Positions 1-7,895 of a DNA stretch of 64,000 nucleotides are shown here, one piece after another. A program made the position numbers and the translations under genes. A model generated the notes under the pieces. It saw nothing but the letters and a program-made list of their open reading frames with translations, was not told where the DNA came from and did no database searches. Source of the stretch: a bacterium (GTDB taxonomy: Bacteria; SZUA-79; Acidulodesulfobacterales; Acidulodesulfobacteraceae); the NCBI GenBank assembly GCA_021789605.1, contig JAJYJI010000001.1, forward strand, positions 1 through 64,000. Direction: 5' to 3'. Positions within the stretch are counted from its first letter, which is position 1. Each line of letters opens with the position of its first letter.

Positions 1-1430
1 ATTATATAATCGAAAACTTTGGCGGAATTAGGCGGATATAGCGCCGCCCTCACGAAAGAACCGCCGTTTTTCAATAAATCGCCGCGCAAAAAATTAAGAA
101 CGCCGGTATAATTGTAAGTATTATAACCTATATCTCTTGCGTATTGATTTAAATGATATGCCTGCCGTACGGCAAGCTCTTCCCCCGACCACGCTATGCC
201 GAAAGAAGCCCCGATTTGAAACAAAACGTTGTATAAAGCGGACGCGTCGGGTATCTGTTCGAACTTGGCGGAATTTATGACCGTCATCATAACCGGAGCG
301 TTTATCAAGCCCACGCCTAATCCTCTTAAAAATTGGTTATATACTATAAAAGGTATAGATGTCTGCAAAGAAATGCTCCGCAGGTAAAAATTAGAGATTG
401 CGAATATAAACATGCCTGATAAAAGCAGATATTTAGGCCCGTATTTATCGGATATTTTGCCGGCGACCGGCGACGCGACGGCAACCGCGATAGCGAACGG
501 CGCCATTAAAAAACCTGCGTGCATTGCGTTATAATTAAGCACGTTTTCGATGAATATCGGCAAAAGAAACATGGTGCTGAAAATACCCCCGGCCCTTATC
601 ATGTTTACTATGTTTCCGGCGACGAAGTTTCTTGTTTTAAAAAGAGAATAGTCCATTAAATGTTTTCTGGAAAATATTTCGACGACGATAAAAAGTATAA
701 AGGAAGCTGCGCTTATTAGTTCGTTCAGGCGGATTGCGGCGGAATCCCATTCGAGCGTCTGCCCTTCGTTAAGCACATATAACAGCGTTCCGAGGCATAT
801 CGCTATAAGAATAAAACCGGCGAAGTCGAATTTTTTTACAAAGGGTTTCGACGGCGCGTCGTTTTCCAGTAAAATTAAAGTACCTAAAAAAAGGACGATG
901 CCTATCGGAACGTTAAAATAAAATATCATCCTCCAGTCCACGTAATCTACGAAATAACCGCCTATTATCGGTCCGAGGGCCGGGGCTACCATTATGCCTA
1001 TGGTCCAGATGCCCATAGCCGTCCCCCTTTCCTGCGCCTTAAAATATTTTGCGATAAGGTTGACGGATACAGGAATAAGACCCGCTCCTCCGACGGCCTG
1101 AATTATCCTGAATATTATCATTATCCTGTAAGTAGGGGCAAAACCGCAGAACGCGGAGCCTATCAGAAAAAATACTATGGATACCGCAAAAGGAATCTTA
1201 AGTCCGTATTTTTTGCTGGCAAAGCTCGTAAGGAGAATAATAATGGAGTAGGTTATAGTGTAGGCGATAATGACCCAGTCAATCGTTATAACGTTGACTC
1301 CGAAATGCGACATCATCTTGGGAAGGGCGACTATGACGATATTTATATCTAATATCGCCATAAAAGAAGCGGTAACGGCTATTGCCAGAACGAGCCATTT
1401 ATAAAGTCTGTGCTCCGCTATTTTATTCAT
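1..1430 (-). CDS. DHA2-family MFS multidrug transporter (EmrB/QacA type), 3' end cut by window
   Basis: I translated this by hand; it is absent from the ORF track because it runs off the window. The protein starts MNKIAEHRLYKWLVLAI and continues open to base 1. It has many hydrophobic helices, the early motif LDINIVIVALP typical of DHA2 (14-helix) proton antiporters, and the motif C-like stretch GIMVAPALGPIIGGYFVDY. Such pumps expel drugs or toxic compounds and usually work with an EmrA-like adaptor and TolC. No adaptor is adjacent here, but an orphan EmrA/TolC pair lies at 10395-13030. The ATG at 1430 has no clear Shine-Dalgarno, so the exact start is less certain than the family. Confidence 0.85.
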   Translation of the reverse strand, partial: MNKIAEHRLYKWLVLAIAVTASFMAILDINIVIVALPKMMSHFGVNVITIDWVIIAYTITYSIIILLTSFASKKYGLKIPFAVSIVFFLIGSAFCGFAPTYRIMIIFRIIQAVGGAGLIPVSVNLIAKYFKAQERGTAMGIWTIGIMVAPALGPIIGGYFVDYVDWRMIFYFNVPIGIVLFLGTLILLENDAPSKPFVKKFDFAGFILIAICLGTLLYVLNEGQTLEWDSAAIRLNELISAASFILFIVVEIFSRKHLMDYSLFKTRNFVAGNIVNMIRAGGIFSTMFLLPIFIENVLNYNAMHAGFLMAPFAIAVAVASPVAGKISDKYGPKYLLLSGMFIFAISNFYLRSISLQTSIPFIVYNQFLRGLGVGLINAPVMMTVINSAKFEQIPDASALYNVLFQIGASFGIAWSGEELAVRQAYHLNQYARDIGYNTYNYTGVLNFLRGDLLKNGGSFVRAALYPPNSAKVFDYI

Positions 1431-1636
1431 TCAGTATTTATTCATTCAGTTAGTTAGTTTATCTAAAAATCAGTCATTGCGCGCTAAGAGGAGGGAGTCC
1501 AGCGAAGTTCGCAAATTCGGTCTTTTGTACCGGCGGCGATAGGCTGTTTAATCGCTTACCTTATCCTCCGCTATAAAAACCGTCGATTTTTATTAACCGG
1601 CGGCAAAGCTCTCCCGCAGCGAGGCATTAATTTATA

Positions 1637-2422
1637 TTATTCCACGAAGTTTTTTAACTTTCCGATATTTTCTATTTCTATTTCGAAAATATCGCCTTTA
1701 TTTAAACTTCCGACGCCCGAAGGGGTTCCCGTAGAAATTATATCGCCCGGGGAAAGCGTCATAATCCCAGAAATAAATTCTAATAATTCGTAAGGGTTAA
1801 AAATAAGGTTTGAAGTATTGGAAGACTGTTTTAATTCCCCGTTAAGATAGCCCCTTATTTGAAGATTGGACGGATTTTCTATTTCCGTTTCTATATAAGG
1901 GCCGACGGGCGCAAAGGTGTCGAATCCTTTGGCTCTGGTATATTGAATATCTTTTGACTGCAAATCTCTCGCCGTTACGTCGTTCAAACAGGTGTATCCG
2001 AATATATAATCCGCCGCATTTTGCTTCTTTACGTTTTTTGCGGTCTTGCCTATTACGGCCGCCAGTTCGGATTCGTAATCCACCCTTTTTGAGGCTTCCG
2101 GCCTGACTATGGTTCCCAGATGAGGAATAACGGCGGAGGACGGTTTTATAAAAAGCAGAGGCTCGTCGGGCAGTTTTTTCTGCATTTCGGCGGCATGGTC
2201 TTTATAATTTAATCCTACCGCAACGATTTTTGTCGGGCGGACGGGCGGCAAAAACTCTAGTTCGTCTAACTCGTACTGTCTTCCAGTATATTGATACCTT
2301 AAGTCCTCTTCAAAGCTAAATTTTTCTATAATATTAACAAAAGAGGCGTCTTTATCCGTAGAAAGCGTCCCGTAATATTCTCTCATTTCTCCGGTTTTAT
2401 GCCTGAATCTTCCGAATTTCAT
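1637..2422 (-). CDS. Fumarylacetoacetate hydrolase (FAH) family protein
   Basis: The 261-aa protein matches the FAH/HpcE fold: VGLNYKDHAAEM near residue 70, FIKPSSAVI, the metal-binding region DYESELAAVIGK, GYTCLNDVTARDLQ, and the C-terminal PGDIISTGTPSGVG. Members hydrolyse or isomerise acylpyruvate-like substrates (fumarylpyruvate, oxaloacetate tautomers, 2-hydroxyhepta-2,4-dienedioate) using Mg2+ or Mn2+ bound by the E-x-E and D residues. The true substrate cannot be read from sequence. No aromatic degradation genes are nearby, so a housekeeping acylpyruvase or oxaloacetate role is as likely as a catabolic one. Length is normal for the short FAH class. Confidence 0.85.
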   Translation of the reverse strand: MKFGRFRHKTGEMREYYGTLSTDKDASFVNIIEKFSFEEDLRYQYTGRQYELDELEFLPPVRPTKIVAVGLNYKDHAAEMQKKLPDEPLLFIKPSSAVIPHLGTIVRPEASKRVDYESELAAVIGKTAKNVKKQNAADYIFGYTCLNDVTARDLQSKDIQYTRAKGFDTFAPVGPYIETEIENPSNLQIRGYLNGELKQSSNTSNLIFNPYELLEFISGIMTLSPGDIISTGTPSGVGSLNKGDIFEIEIENIGKLKNFVE

Positions 2423-2484
2423 TGATAGCCTCCTACGGAAATATATGGGTTATTTGCGTAAGCTCTTTAATCATAAAGCCGTGT

Positions 2485-3156
2485 TTATTCCACGGCATTA
2501 ATCTTATCGGATAAAAACTGCCGTATAGTTCCCGAAAAATATTCCGCAAGTTCTTTTTTGTTCATTTCATATATCGGTTTCAAAGCTGAATTTAATGCGT
2601 TTTCTTTTACGTTATCCATATCGATTAGTTTTTTAAAAAATAATTTATAATTAAAATCCTTGTCGTAATCTTTCGCTTTTTTTATAAGTTCATTCATTGA
2701 ATATTTTTTTAATAATGAGTATATATCATAATAATCCCTGAAAATATTTCTTTCTCCGATAGTTTCCATTTTCATTGGAATAACTATTTCTTCGGCCGCA
2801 ATATAAAAATTGTTTTTATATTTTATCCTGTCTTTTAATACGATATCTTTACCGGACGCAATAAAATCGACCTTTACGCCATCGACAAAATATATATTCA
2901 TTATAAAACCGACACGGGAATTTAAAAAATCGGCTTCTTTTACCGAGTGTTTTTTTTTAAAAGATTTCATGACTAAATTAATCGACCGATTAGGAAGCAT
3001 CTCGTCCGGGGTGAATAAATCTATATCTTCAGATAATCTATGATTTATGTAATAGCTTAAAGCACTCCCGCCGGCCATTACAAAGTCGTCTAATAGGGGT
3101 TCTTCGCTAAGTAAATCGATAACCTTTTCGGTTTTTTCCGTCCATAATATAGGCAT
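2485..3156 (-). CDS. AbiEii/AbiGii-like nucleotidyltransferase (toxin-type)
   Basis: The 223-aa protein has the hallmark of the nucleotidyltransferase toxin superfamily (DUF1814/AbiEii) near residue 28: MAGGSALSYYINHRLSEDIDLFT, with the GG-S/T-L motif and the D-I-D metal site. Known relatives transfer nucleotides to tRNA or protect against phage as type IV toxin-antitoxin or abortive-infection systems. The gene lies just 15 nt downstream of the small ORF at 3172-3468 on the same strand, so the two likely form an operon with the small protein made first, as in antitoxin-toxin pairs. The C-terminal half (YDIYSLLKKYSMNELIKKA) fits the usual helical tail. Activity is inferred, not shown. Confidence 0.75.
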   Translation of the reverse strand: MPILWTEKTEKVIDLLSEEPLLDDFVMAGGSALSYYINHRLSEDIDLFTPDEMLPNRSINLVMKSFKKKHSVKEADFLNSRVGFIMNIYFVDGVKVDFIASGKDIVLKDRIKYKNNFYIAAEEIVIPMKMETIGERNIFRDYYDIYSLLKKYSMNELIKKAKDYDKDFNYKLFFKKLIDMDNVKENALNSALKPIYEMNKKELAEYFSGTIRQFLSDKINAVE

Positions 3157-3171
3157 AATGTTAATAATGTT

Positions 3172-3468
3172 TTAATTACGCAGATTATCCATAAACAATT
3201 CGGAAATCATATCTATGATTTTAATTAAATATTTATCTTTTTCATATAAACGGCTCTTGATTGCGGAATAAATTCCGTTGACCGTTTCCGCACCGAATAT
3301 TTTATACAGATTTAAAATTTCTTCAATATCCCCATATTCAAAAACCTTTAGCGCTACTTCCTCTAATGGCAAATAAACATTGTCGTAAGCGCTGTAACTC
3401 CACCAGTACTCTTTCGGAAAAGGCAGTTCGTCGAGATTCAGATATTTTTCATGACCGATACTAATCAT
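3172..3468 (-). CDS. Small partner of the nucleotidyltransferase, probable antitoxin (DUF6922-like)
   Basis: This 98-aa acidic protein precedes the AbiEii-like gene by 15 nt on the same strand. The central stretch VALKVFEYGDIEEILNLYKIFG resembles the pattern I associate with small DUF6922-type proteins that sit next to nucleotidyltransferase toxins. It has no winged-helix AbiEi signature, so it is not a classic AbiEi antitoxin. Role as cognate antitoxin is inferred from gene order and size only. The start codon at 3468 lacks a strong ribosome binding site. An alternative is a small regulatory protein unrelated to toxicity. Confidence 0.55.
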   Translation of the reverse strand: MISIGHEKYLNLDELPFPKEYWWSYSAYDNVYLPLEEVALKVFEYGDIEEILNLYKIFGAETVNGIYSAIKSRLYEKDKYLIKIIDMISELFMDNLRN

Positions 3469-3682
3469 ACTAATCAGTTTTTTTATTTATTATTCTTTAT
3501 TTATTATGTTATTGCATTTTATAAAATATTATACGGCAAGTTTAATTTATAATTATTATAGCAGAAATATTTAAGAAAATGAAATGAAACAAAAAAATAT
3601 CCGTATTGAAATTTTAGTCTTGACTTTTGGAAATAGTTTATTCATATGGGAACAAACGGCAAAAATTTTTAGTCTAATATAT

Positions 3683-3711
3683 TTGACTTGACCAACGACT
3701 TAGTCTATAAT
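3683..3711 (+). promoter_or_regulatory. Sigma70-type promoter for the phd/vapC pair
   Basis: TTGACT (3683-3688), a 17-nt spacer and TATAAT (3706-3711) form a near-consensus promoter 48 nt before the antitoxin start. The spacer holds the small dyad GACT-T-AGTC (3697-3705) touching the -10 box, a plausible operator for the autoregulation that is usual in Phd/VapC-type modules. Confidence 0.7.
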
Positions 3712-3758
3712 GATAAACATCGGCAAATAAAAAATTTAAATGCGGTTTTAAATAAATT

Positions 3759-3992
3759 ATGAAAGAAATTAATATATACGAGGCAAAGACTAACCTTTCA
3801 AAAATCGTAAACGATGTTTTGGAAGGAGAAGAAGTAATAATCGGCAGAGCGGGATTGCCTTTAGTAAAAATCGTGCCTATCAGAGGTAAGAAAAAAAACC
3901 GAATATCCGGCTTATTTAAAAATGATATTGAATTCTCTAAAGATATCGATAAACCTCTTCCGGATAAAGTTATAAAAAATTTTTACAAATAA
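3759..3992 (+). CDS. Phd/YefM-family antitoxin
   Basis: The 77-aa protein opens with MKEINIYEAKTNLSKIVNDVLEGEEVIIGRAGLPLVKIVPI, the classic Phd/YefM (prevent-host-death) N-terminal DNA-binding fold. The C-terminal 35 residues (RISGLFKNDIEFSKDIDKPL) match the usual toxin-wrapping tail of antitoxins paired with PIN toxins. It is followed after 2 nt by the PIN-domain gene, so the two are translationally linked. The protein should bind and silence the RNase and repress the promoter at 3683-3711. Family call is secure; the specific partner follows from adjacency. Confidence 0.88.
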   Translation: MKEINIYEAKTNLSKIVNDVLEGEEVIIGRAGLPLVKIVPIRGKKKNRISGLFKNDIEFSKDIDKPLPDKVIKNFYK

Positions 3993-3994
3993 TC

Positions 3995-4381
3995 ATGAAT
4001 TATATTATGGATACCCACGCATTTTTATGGTTTGCGACAGACGATATGAAATTATCGCCCGCCGCAAAAAAAATCATCGAAAACGGCAAAAACAATATAT
4101 ACTTAAGTTCCGCATCCGTTTGGGAATTAAGTATAAAAATAATTATAGGTAAATTAAAATTAAAAAAAGACCTGAATAAATTTATCGCGGAAAACATAGC
4201 CAGATACGGATATATTCCTATTCCAGTCACGATTCCGCATGCCCTTGCAATTGCGAAACTGCCGGAAATTCATAAAGACCCTTTCGACAGAATGTTAGTA
4301 GCTCAGGCATCAGTTGAAAAGATGAAGATAATTACGCCGGACTGTTATATAGGCAAATATAACGTAAAAACCGTTTGGTAA
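3995..4381 (+). CDS. vapC: PIN-domain ribonuclease toxin, VapC family
   Basis: The 128-aa protein is a PIN domain of the Sll0205-like type: MNYIMDTHAFLWFATDD with the first acidic residue, SSASVWELSIKIIIGKL with the second, and the late motif KDPFDRMLVAQASVE with two more Asp/Glu positions that chelate Mg2+. VapC proteins are endoribonucleases, often cutting tRNA or rRNA. The start lies 2 nt after the stop of the Phd-like antitoxin. All four acidic positions are present, so the toxin looks intact. The target RNA is unknown. Confidence 0.88.
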   Translation: MNYIMDTHAFLWFATDDMKLSPAAKKIIENGKNNIYLSSASVWELSIKIIIGKLKLKKDLNKFIAENIARYGYIPIPVTIPHALAIAKLPEIHKDPFDRMLVAQASVEKMKIITPDCYIGKYNVKTVW

Positions 4382-4391
4382 CCGGATGTTT

Positions 4392-4410
4392 CCCAAAATT
4401 GCCGATAGAA
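4392..4410 (+). repeat. Solo end of the TIR element family
   Basis: CCCAAAATTGCCGATAGAA matches the terminal inverted repeat of the element at 43122-43191 exactly. No partner inverted end was found before hicB, so this is either a truncated copy or a decayed element. It lies 10 nt after the vapC stop. Confidence 0.6.
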
Positions 4411-4417
4411 ATATTTG

Positions 4418-4551
4418 GAATAATGGCATGAAATAATGGCATGAAATAATGGCATGGAATAATGGTGTCAGGAAATAATGGTGTCAGCAACTGTGTTATT
4501 TGTCAAGTAAAATATTTAAGAAATAATGGTGTTAAGAAATAATGGTGTCAG
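4418..4551. repeat. Clustered 13-16 bp direct repeats (AAATAATGGCATG / GAAATAATGGTGTCAG)
   Basis: Three near-identical 13-bp units (4418-4456) run into GAATAATGGTGTCAG (4457-4471) and GAAATAATGGTGTCAG (4472-4487); after 32 nt two more units follow (4520-4551). The rest of the 405-bp gap between vapC and hicB (4382-4786) shows no convincing gene. The TGGTGTCAG word recalls repeats seen beside REP-associated transposases, but no transposase is present. Confidence 0.6.
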
Positions 4552-4786
4552 AATTATTTATTTTAATGGATAACGCAAGTAATGCAAAACAACTCGAAAT
4601 GCGGACAGAAGTAAGAGGATAAATAAATTCAGCATCTTTTACTTAATTTTACTTTTTTATATTTTAGTGGTATATTTAAAGTAAAAATTAATAGTATTTG
4701 TTTAATATAAAGCGAGCTATATATAAAGAAAATACAAGCGATTTTGAAACTACTGCGCTTTAATAAAAATTTATAAAGGTAAATTT

Positions 4787-4999
4787 ATGAATGAAATTAT
4801 ATTTATAGTCGAAGAAGACGTTGAATCTGGATATACCGCCAAAGCTCTTGGATATTCAATTTTTACGGAAGGCGAAACTATCGAGGAACTTAAAGAAAAT
4901 ATTAAAGATGCTTTAGAATGCCATTTCGAGGATAAATCCGATATTCCTCCTGTTGTAAGACTTCATCAGGTCAAAGAAGAACTCTTTGCATATGCCTAA
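4787..4999 (+). CDS. hicB: HicB-family antitoxin
   Basis: The 70-aa protein MNEIIFIVEEDVESGYTAKALGYSIFTEGETIEELKENIKDALE is the partial RNase H-like HicB fold: a beta-rich start, the G-Y-T-A stretch and the helix ETIEELKENIKDAL. It lacks a C-terminal DNA-binding domain, as in short HicB forms, so autoregulation may depend on the complex or be absent. A weak AAAGG lies before the ATG. The stop overlaps the start of hicA by 8 nt, which indicates coupled translation. HicB neutralises HicA by direct binding. Confidence 0.85.
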   Translation: MNEIIFIVEEDVESGYTAKALGYSIFTEGETIEELKENIKDALECHFEDKSDIPPVVRLHQVKEELFAYA

Positions 5000-5240
5000 A
5001 ATCCCAAGAGATATTTCCGGACAGAAATTAGCACAACTATTGTTTCAATATGGTTATAAAATCGACTGGCAAAAAGGGAGTCATATAAGATTGACCGCTA
5101 AACGCAATAACCTCGAACATCATATAACTATACCGAATCACGATTTTATTAAAATCGGAACTCTTAATAATATTTTAAACAATGTTGCAAGTTTTATAAA
5201 TATTAATAAAAAGGATTTAATCGATAAATTATTTAGCTAA
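4992..5240 (+). CDS. hicA: HicA-family mRNA interferase toxin
   Basis: The protein MPKIPRDISGQKLAQLLFQYGYKIDWQKGSHIRLTAKRNNLEHHITIPNH is a typical HicA double-stranded-RNA-binding-like fold with the catalytic G-S-H motif near residue 30. The ORF track starts at a TTG (4986), but the ATG at 4992 gives the usual N-terminus and an 8-nt overlap with hicB, so I chose it. HicA cleaves mRNA when HicB is lost. Order antitoxin-then-toxin is one of the two common orders for hic loci. The protein looks full length (82 aa). Confidence 0.85.
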   Translation: MPKIPRDISGQKLAQLLFQYGYKIDWQKGSHIRLTAKRNNLEHHITIPNHDFIKIGTLNNILNNVASFININKKDLIDKLFS

Positions 5241-5435
5241 ATTCTGCAAAAATCTTATTCTCGCCCATATAGCTTTTTTTATAGAGACAGCCGTTACTTT
5301 ATATTCGGGGGTTTCGGTAGACCAGTCCGCATATTCGCTGGTTAAAACGTTGGTTTTTAGTTCTGGAAAGCGAAAAGTAGTAGCAACCGCCTTTTTAATG
5401 CAAACTTTATTGACGAGATAATGGGATAGATTTAT
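5229..5435 (-). pseudogene. C-terminal remnant of a molybdopterin oxidoreductase (formate dehydrogenase type)
   Basis: Hand translation of the minus strand between hicA and the next gene gives an open frame ending in a TAA at 5229-5231 that reads TFRFPELKTNVLTSEYADWS and then TETPEYKVTAVSI. This pattern (N-V-L-T-S ... P-E-Y-K-V-T-A-V) is what I expect at the extreme C-terminus of molybdopterin-dinucleotide-binding domains in formate dehydrogenase-like enzymes. There is no start codon and a stop lies upstream at 5436-5438. Only about 65 codons remain, so it is a remnant of a deleted gene, overlapping the 3' end of hicA. Confidence 0.6.
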
Positions 5436-5521
5436 TTATTTTATTAGTAAAATAAATCTTGTATAATATACGTATTATCATTTAATAATATACATTTATT
5501 AAATATTAAGGGGATAATGTA

Positions 5522-6343
5522 ATGTCGAGGGTTATATTTTTGCGCCTGTTAATAGGAATATTCGGCATTTTGTTTATAGTTCTCACATTTTGGTTAGGCG
5601 CATATTTCCATTTAAACGTTTCCACAAAAATAGTGATCGTATTGGCTTTTGCATTAGCCGCTATTCTTGCGGAAATTGTAATAGCCATTGATAATCTGGA
5701 AAAAAGATTAAAGGCGGCTTTTCCGTCGCTGGAACTTCCCCTTAGGGAACAAATCGCTATTAATGAAACTATAATGCTGTATAACAGGCTTAAAAAGAAA
5801 AAATCGGATATTTCGACGCAAATAGCCCTGGAAGATTTTGAAAAAATTCATACCCTCTTAAAGCAGGCGGAAAAAGGCGGAGATTTTATTTTTCACGATA
5901 TTTACGCCGCTAAATTGATTGTATTGAAAGAATTAAAACCGGGGCAGTCGTTTAAGGTTGTAAGCAATTTTATAGAACCGTTTTATTGGGGATACGGCAA
6001 GGATGTGACCGAACATACGCAACAAAATTACAGGCAGGCAAAAAGAGGCGTTCATATCGAACGAATATTTCTTTTAAAGAATGAGGATGATTTCTCCAAA
6101 ATGAAAGAAATTATGGATGAACAGGTAAAAAACAATATCGATGTATTTTACGTTTTTCAAAACGAATTAGATAAAATGCTGCCGTACGCCAGTTTCGCAA
6201 TATGCGAAGAATTGTCGATAGGGATAATTTCACATAGAGAAGATTTATTGGGAAAGATTACCGTCACGTCTAATAACGAGATAATCACGGAACTTGCCTG
6301 GCAATTCGATATTATTAAAAAACAATCGAAGAAGTTAAATTAA
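5522..6343 (+). CDS. Membrane-anchored protein of unknown function with two N-terminal helices
   Basis: I do not recognise a named family. The 273-aa protein starts with two hydrophobic helices (about residues 5-27 and 33-56), then a charged coiled-coil-like stretch, then a cytoplasmic-type domain. Inside it, NFIEPFYWGYGKDVTEHT and RQAKRGVHIERIFLLKNEDD resemble motifs in phospholipase-D-like sensing domains (an 'RGV.I.RIFL' strand followed by DEQVKNNIDVFYVF), but no HKD catalytic motif is visible. The AAGGGG ribosome site sits 8 nt before the ATG. It lies inside the toxin-antitoxin patch, so a defence or stress role is possible but unproven. Confidence 0.6.
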   Translation: MSRVIFLRLLIGIFGILFIVLTFWLGAYFHLNVSTKIVIVLAFALAAILAEIVIAIDNLEKRLKAAFPSLELPLREQIAINETIMLYNRLKKKKSDISTQIALEDFEKIHTLLKQAEKGGDFIFHDIYAAKLIVLKELKPGQSFKVVSNFIEPFYWGYGKDVTEHTQQNYRQAKRGVHIERIFLLKNEDDFSKMKEIMDEQVKNNIDVFYVFQNELDKMLPYASFAICEELSIGIISHREDLLGKITVTSNNEIITELAWQFDIIKKQSKKLN

Positions 6344-6454
6344 ATAAGGCAAATGCGTTTTCCATATATCTATGTATTCGTAAATGGTATTTTTTGAAAC
6401 GGCTAATCCCTTTTTTATAACTCACGGAAGAACTCGAATATATATATTTGAGTT

Positions 6455-6669
6455 CTAACCGAAATGCTCGGCAAGCAACATTTTAATTATCGCCTGCCTC
6501 GATATGCCTATCCGTTTTGCTCTTTATCCAAGGATTCGACAATCCAGACGGGAATGTCTATATTTATTCTTTTCAATCCAAGATTGGGCTTTCTAATATT
6601 TTTTAAATCTAAATAATCAATGACGGATTCGCCGTTATCGAATTTTTCATCAAATTTAGCCGCTTTCAT
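6455..6669 (-). pseudogene. Frameshifted brnA-type antitoxin
   Basis: From the ATG at 6669 the frame reads MKAAKFDEKFDNGESVIDYL and later LKRINIDIPVWIVESLDKE, a clear BrnA/CopG-like antitoxin. It then hits a TAG, while the next frame continues KRIGISRQAIIKMLLAEHFG to a stop at 6455-6457. The total length (215 nt) is one base short of 72 codons, so a single-base deletion near 6514-6520 explains the break. No brnT toxin is found upstream, where it would normally sit. The antitoxin is therefore an orphan and probably dead, unless the base is a sequencing error. Confidence 0.8.
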
Positions 6670-6974
6670 ATAAATTTGCATGAACTTTATAAGAAAAAGC
6701 TTTCTTATGTCGTCGCGCTTGATAAAAAAATAGGAGAGCAGGCTATAGATATAGTCGTAAATAATTTTACGGATAATAAATATATTTACGAAGTCGCAAA
6801 AAAAAACGGGGATTATGATAAAATAGCGATAATATCTATTTAGTACTTAATATATAATTATCCCCATTACAACAAGAAAAAGAAAATATATAAATATTTT
6901 ATGTTCATAGAATATTTAAATCATTTACCGTCCGTTTTCCTGTTTATTATAGAAGCATCGGCGCATTATTTTTA

Positions 6975-7003
6975 TTGACATTTTGTCGTAAATTATATTA
7001 AAT
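6975..7003 (+). promoter_or_regulatory. Likely promoter of uppP
   Basis: TTGACA (6975-6980), a 17-nt spacer and TTAAAT (6998-7003) lie 46 nt before the uppP ATG. The -35 is perfect and the -10 matches four of six positions (TATAAT), so it is credible but not certain. Confidence 0.5.
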
Positions 7004-7049
7004 AAACAGTTAAATTAAATTTTTTACGTAAAAATCAGCCGGGGGCGAT

Positions 7050-7895
7050 ATGACGCATCTTTCCTTATTCCATGCTTTAATTCTTGCAGTTCTTCAGGGT
7101 ATTACCGAGCTGTTTCCGGTTTCGAGCCTTGCCCACGGGGTTATAGTTCCGGCTATTTTAGGATGGAAAATTAACAGGCGCGCGGAAGGTTTTTTGCCTT
7201 TCCTCGTGGTGCTTCATCTTGGAACGGCCGCCGCCCTCCTTATATATTTTTATAAAGACTGGCTCAAATTGTTTAAAGGCTTTTTTGCCGGCTTAAAAAG
7301 CAAAAACCTTAACATAAACGAGGATTCAAAAACATTATACCTGCTTGCGCTCGCCACTATACCCGCGGGGCTCATAGGGTTTCTGTTCGTCCATAAACTG
7401 AAAAAGCTCTTTGGCATTACGTCCGTAGCCGCCATCTTTCTTATGGTTAACGGGGTCATATTATATCTCGGCGAAAAGCGCAGAAGAAAACAGGGTATAG
7501 CAAAGATTTCCGATATGACCGTTACCGCCGCTATTATCATAGGCGTATTCCAGTCTTTTGCGTTAATTCCGGGCATATCCCGCTCGGCTATAACCATGGT
7601 CGCCGCCCTTTATCTCGGTTTTAAGCACGAATATGCCGCAAGATTTTCCTTCCTTCTGGCGACGCCTATTATTCTTGCCGCCGGACTTCTTGAGGTGCCG
7701 AAGATGCTTAAACTCCATATGCTTCATTTTACCGCCGTATCGGCGGCCAGCGGCTTGGTCGCCGGCATCGCCGCATATTTGAGCGTTTACGCCCTCATGA
7801 AATATTTTAACAAATATGAAATAAACGCCCTTTATCCCTTTGCTTTTTACTGCATAATTTTCGGCGCTTTCGTCCTTGCTTACGGGTTCGTTTAA
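7050..7895 (+). CDS. uppP: Undecaprenyl-diphosphatase UppP (BacA family)
   Basis: The 281-aa membrane protein carries both BacA signatures: AVLQGITELFPVSSLAHGVIV near residue 15 (the catalytic Glu region) and GISRSAITM near residue 177. UppP removes a phosphate from undecaprenyl diphosphate in the inner membrane and recycles the carrier used for peptidoglycan and LPS O-unit assembly; overproduction gives bacitracin resistance. About eight helices are visible. The usual first motif is E-F-[LF]-P-[IV]-S-S-[ST]; here it is ELFPVSSLAH, a small variation seen in some subgroups. A good GGGGG-rich ribosome site precedes the ATG. Confidence 0.92.
   Translation: MTHLSLFHALILAVLQGITELFPVSSLAHGVIVPAILGWKINRRAEGFLPFLVVLHLGTAAALLIYFYKDWLKLFKGFFAGLKSKNLNINEDSKTLYLLALATIPAGLIGFLFVHKLKKLFGITSVAAIFLMVNGVILYLGEKRRRKQGIAKISDMTVTAAIIIGVFQSFALIPGISRSAITMVAALYLGFKHEYAARFSFLLATPIILAAGLLEVPKMLKLHMLHFTAVSAASGLVAGIAAYLSVYALMKYFNKYEINALYPFAFYCIIFGAFVLAYGFV

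Larger units (their letters stand above)
6344..7049. other. 706-bp gap made of gene remnants and an inverted repeat
   Basis: The gap holds a broken brnA (listed separately) and two short decayed frames. On the minus strand, 6335-6415 reads KKGLAVSKNTIYEYIDIWKT before a stop, reminiscent of the tail of a DNA-binding or AAA-type protein. On the plus strand, 6682-6843 reads an open 53-codon tail ending IAIISI that I cannot place. A 28-bp inverted repeat, AGAACTC...GAGTTCT around AATATATATATT (6429-6456), abuts the brnA stop. This is a graveyard of accessory genes. Confidence 0.5.

Noticed and set aside
1431-1636. Possible dispersed repeat (CATTGCGCGCTAAGAGG region)
   Set aside because: It vaguely resembles extragenic repeats beginning TCATTGCGAG, but there is no second copy in the window and no clear dyad.
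3601-3640. TCTTGACTTTTGG as a REP-transposase repeat
   Set aside because: Only one short match to a remembered motif and no transposase; insufficient to call.
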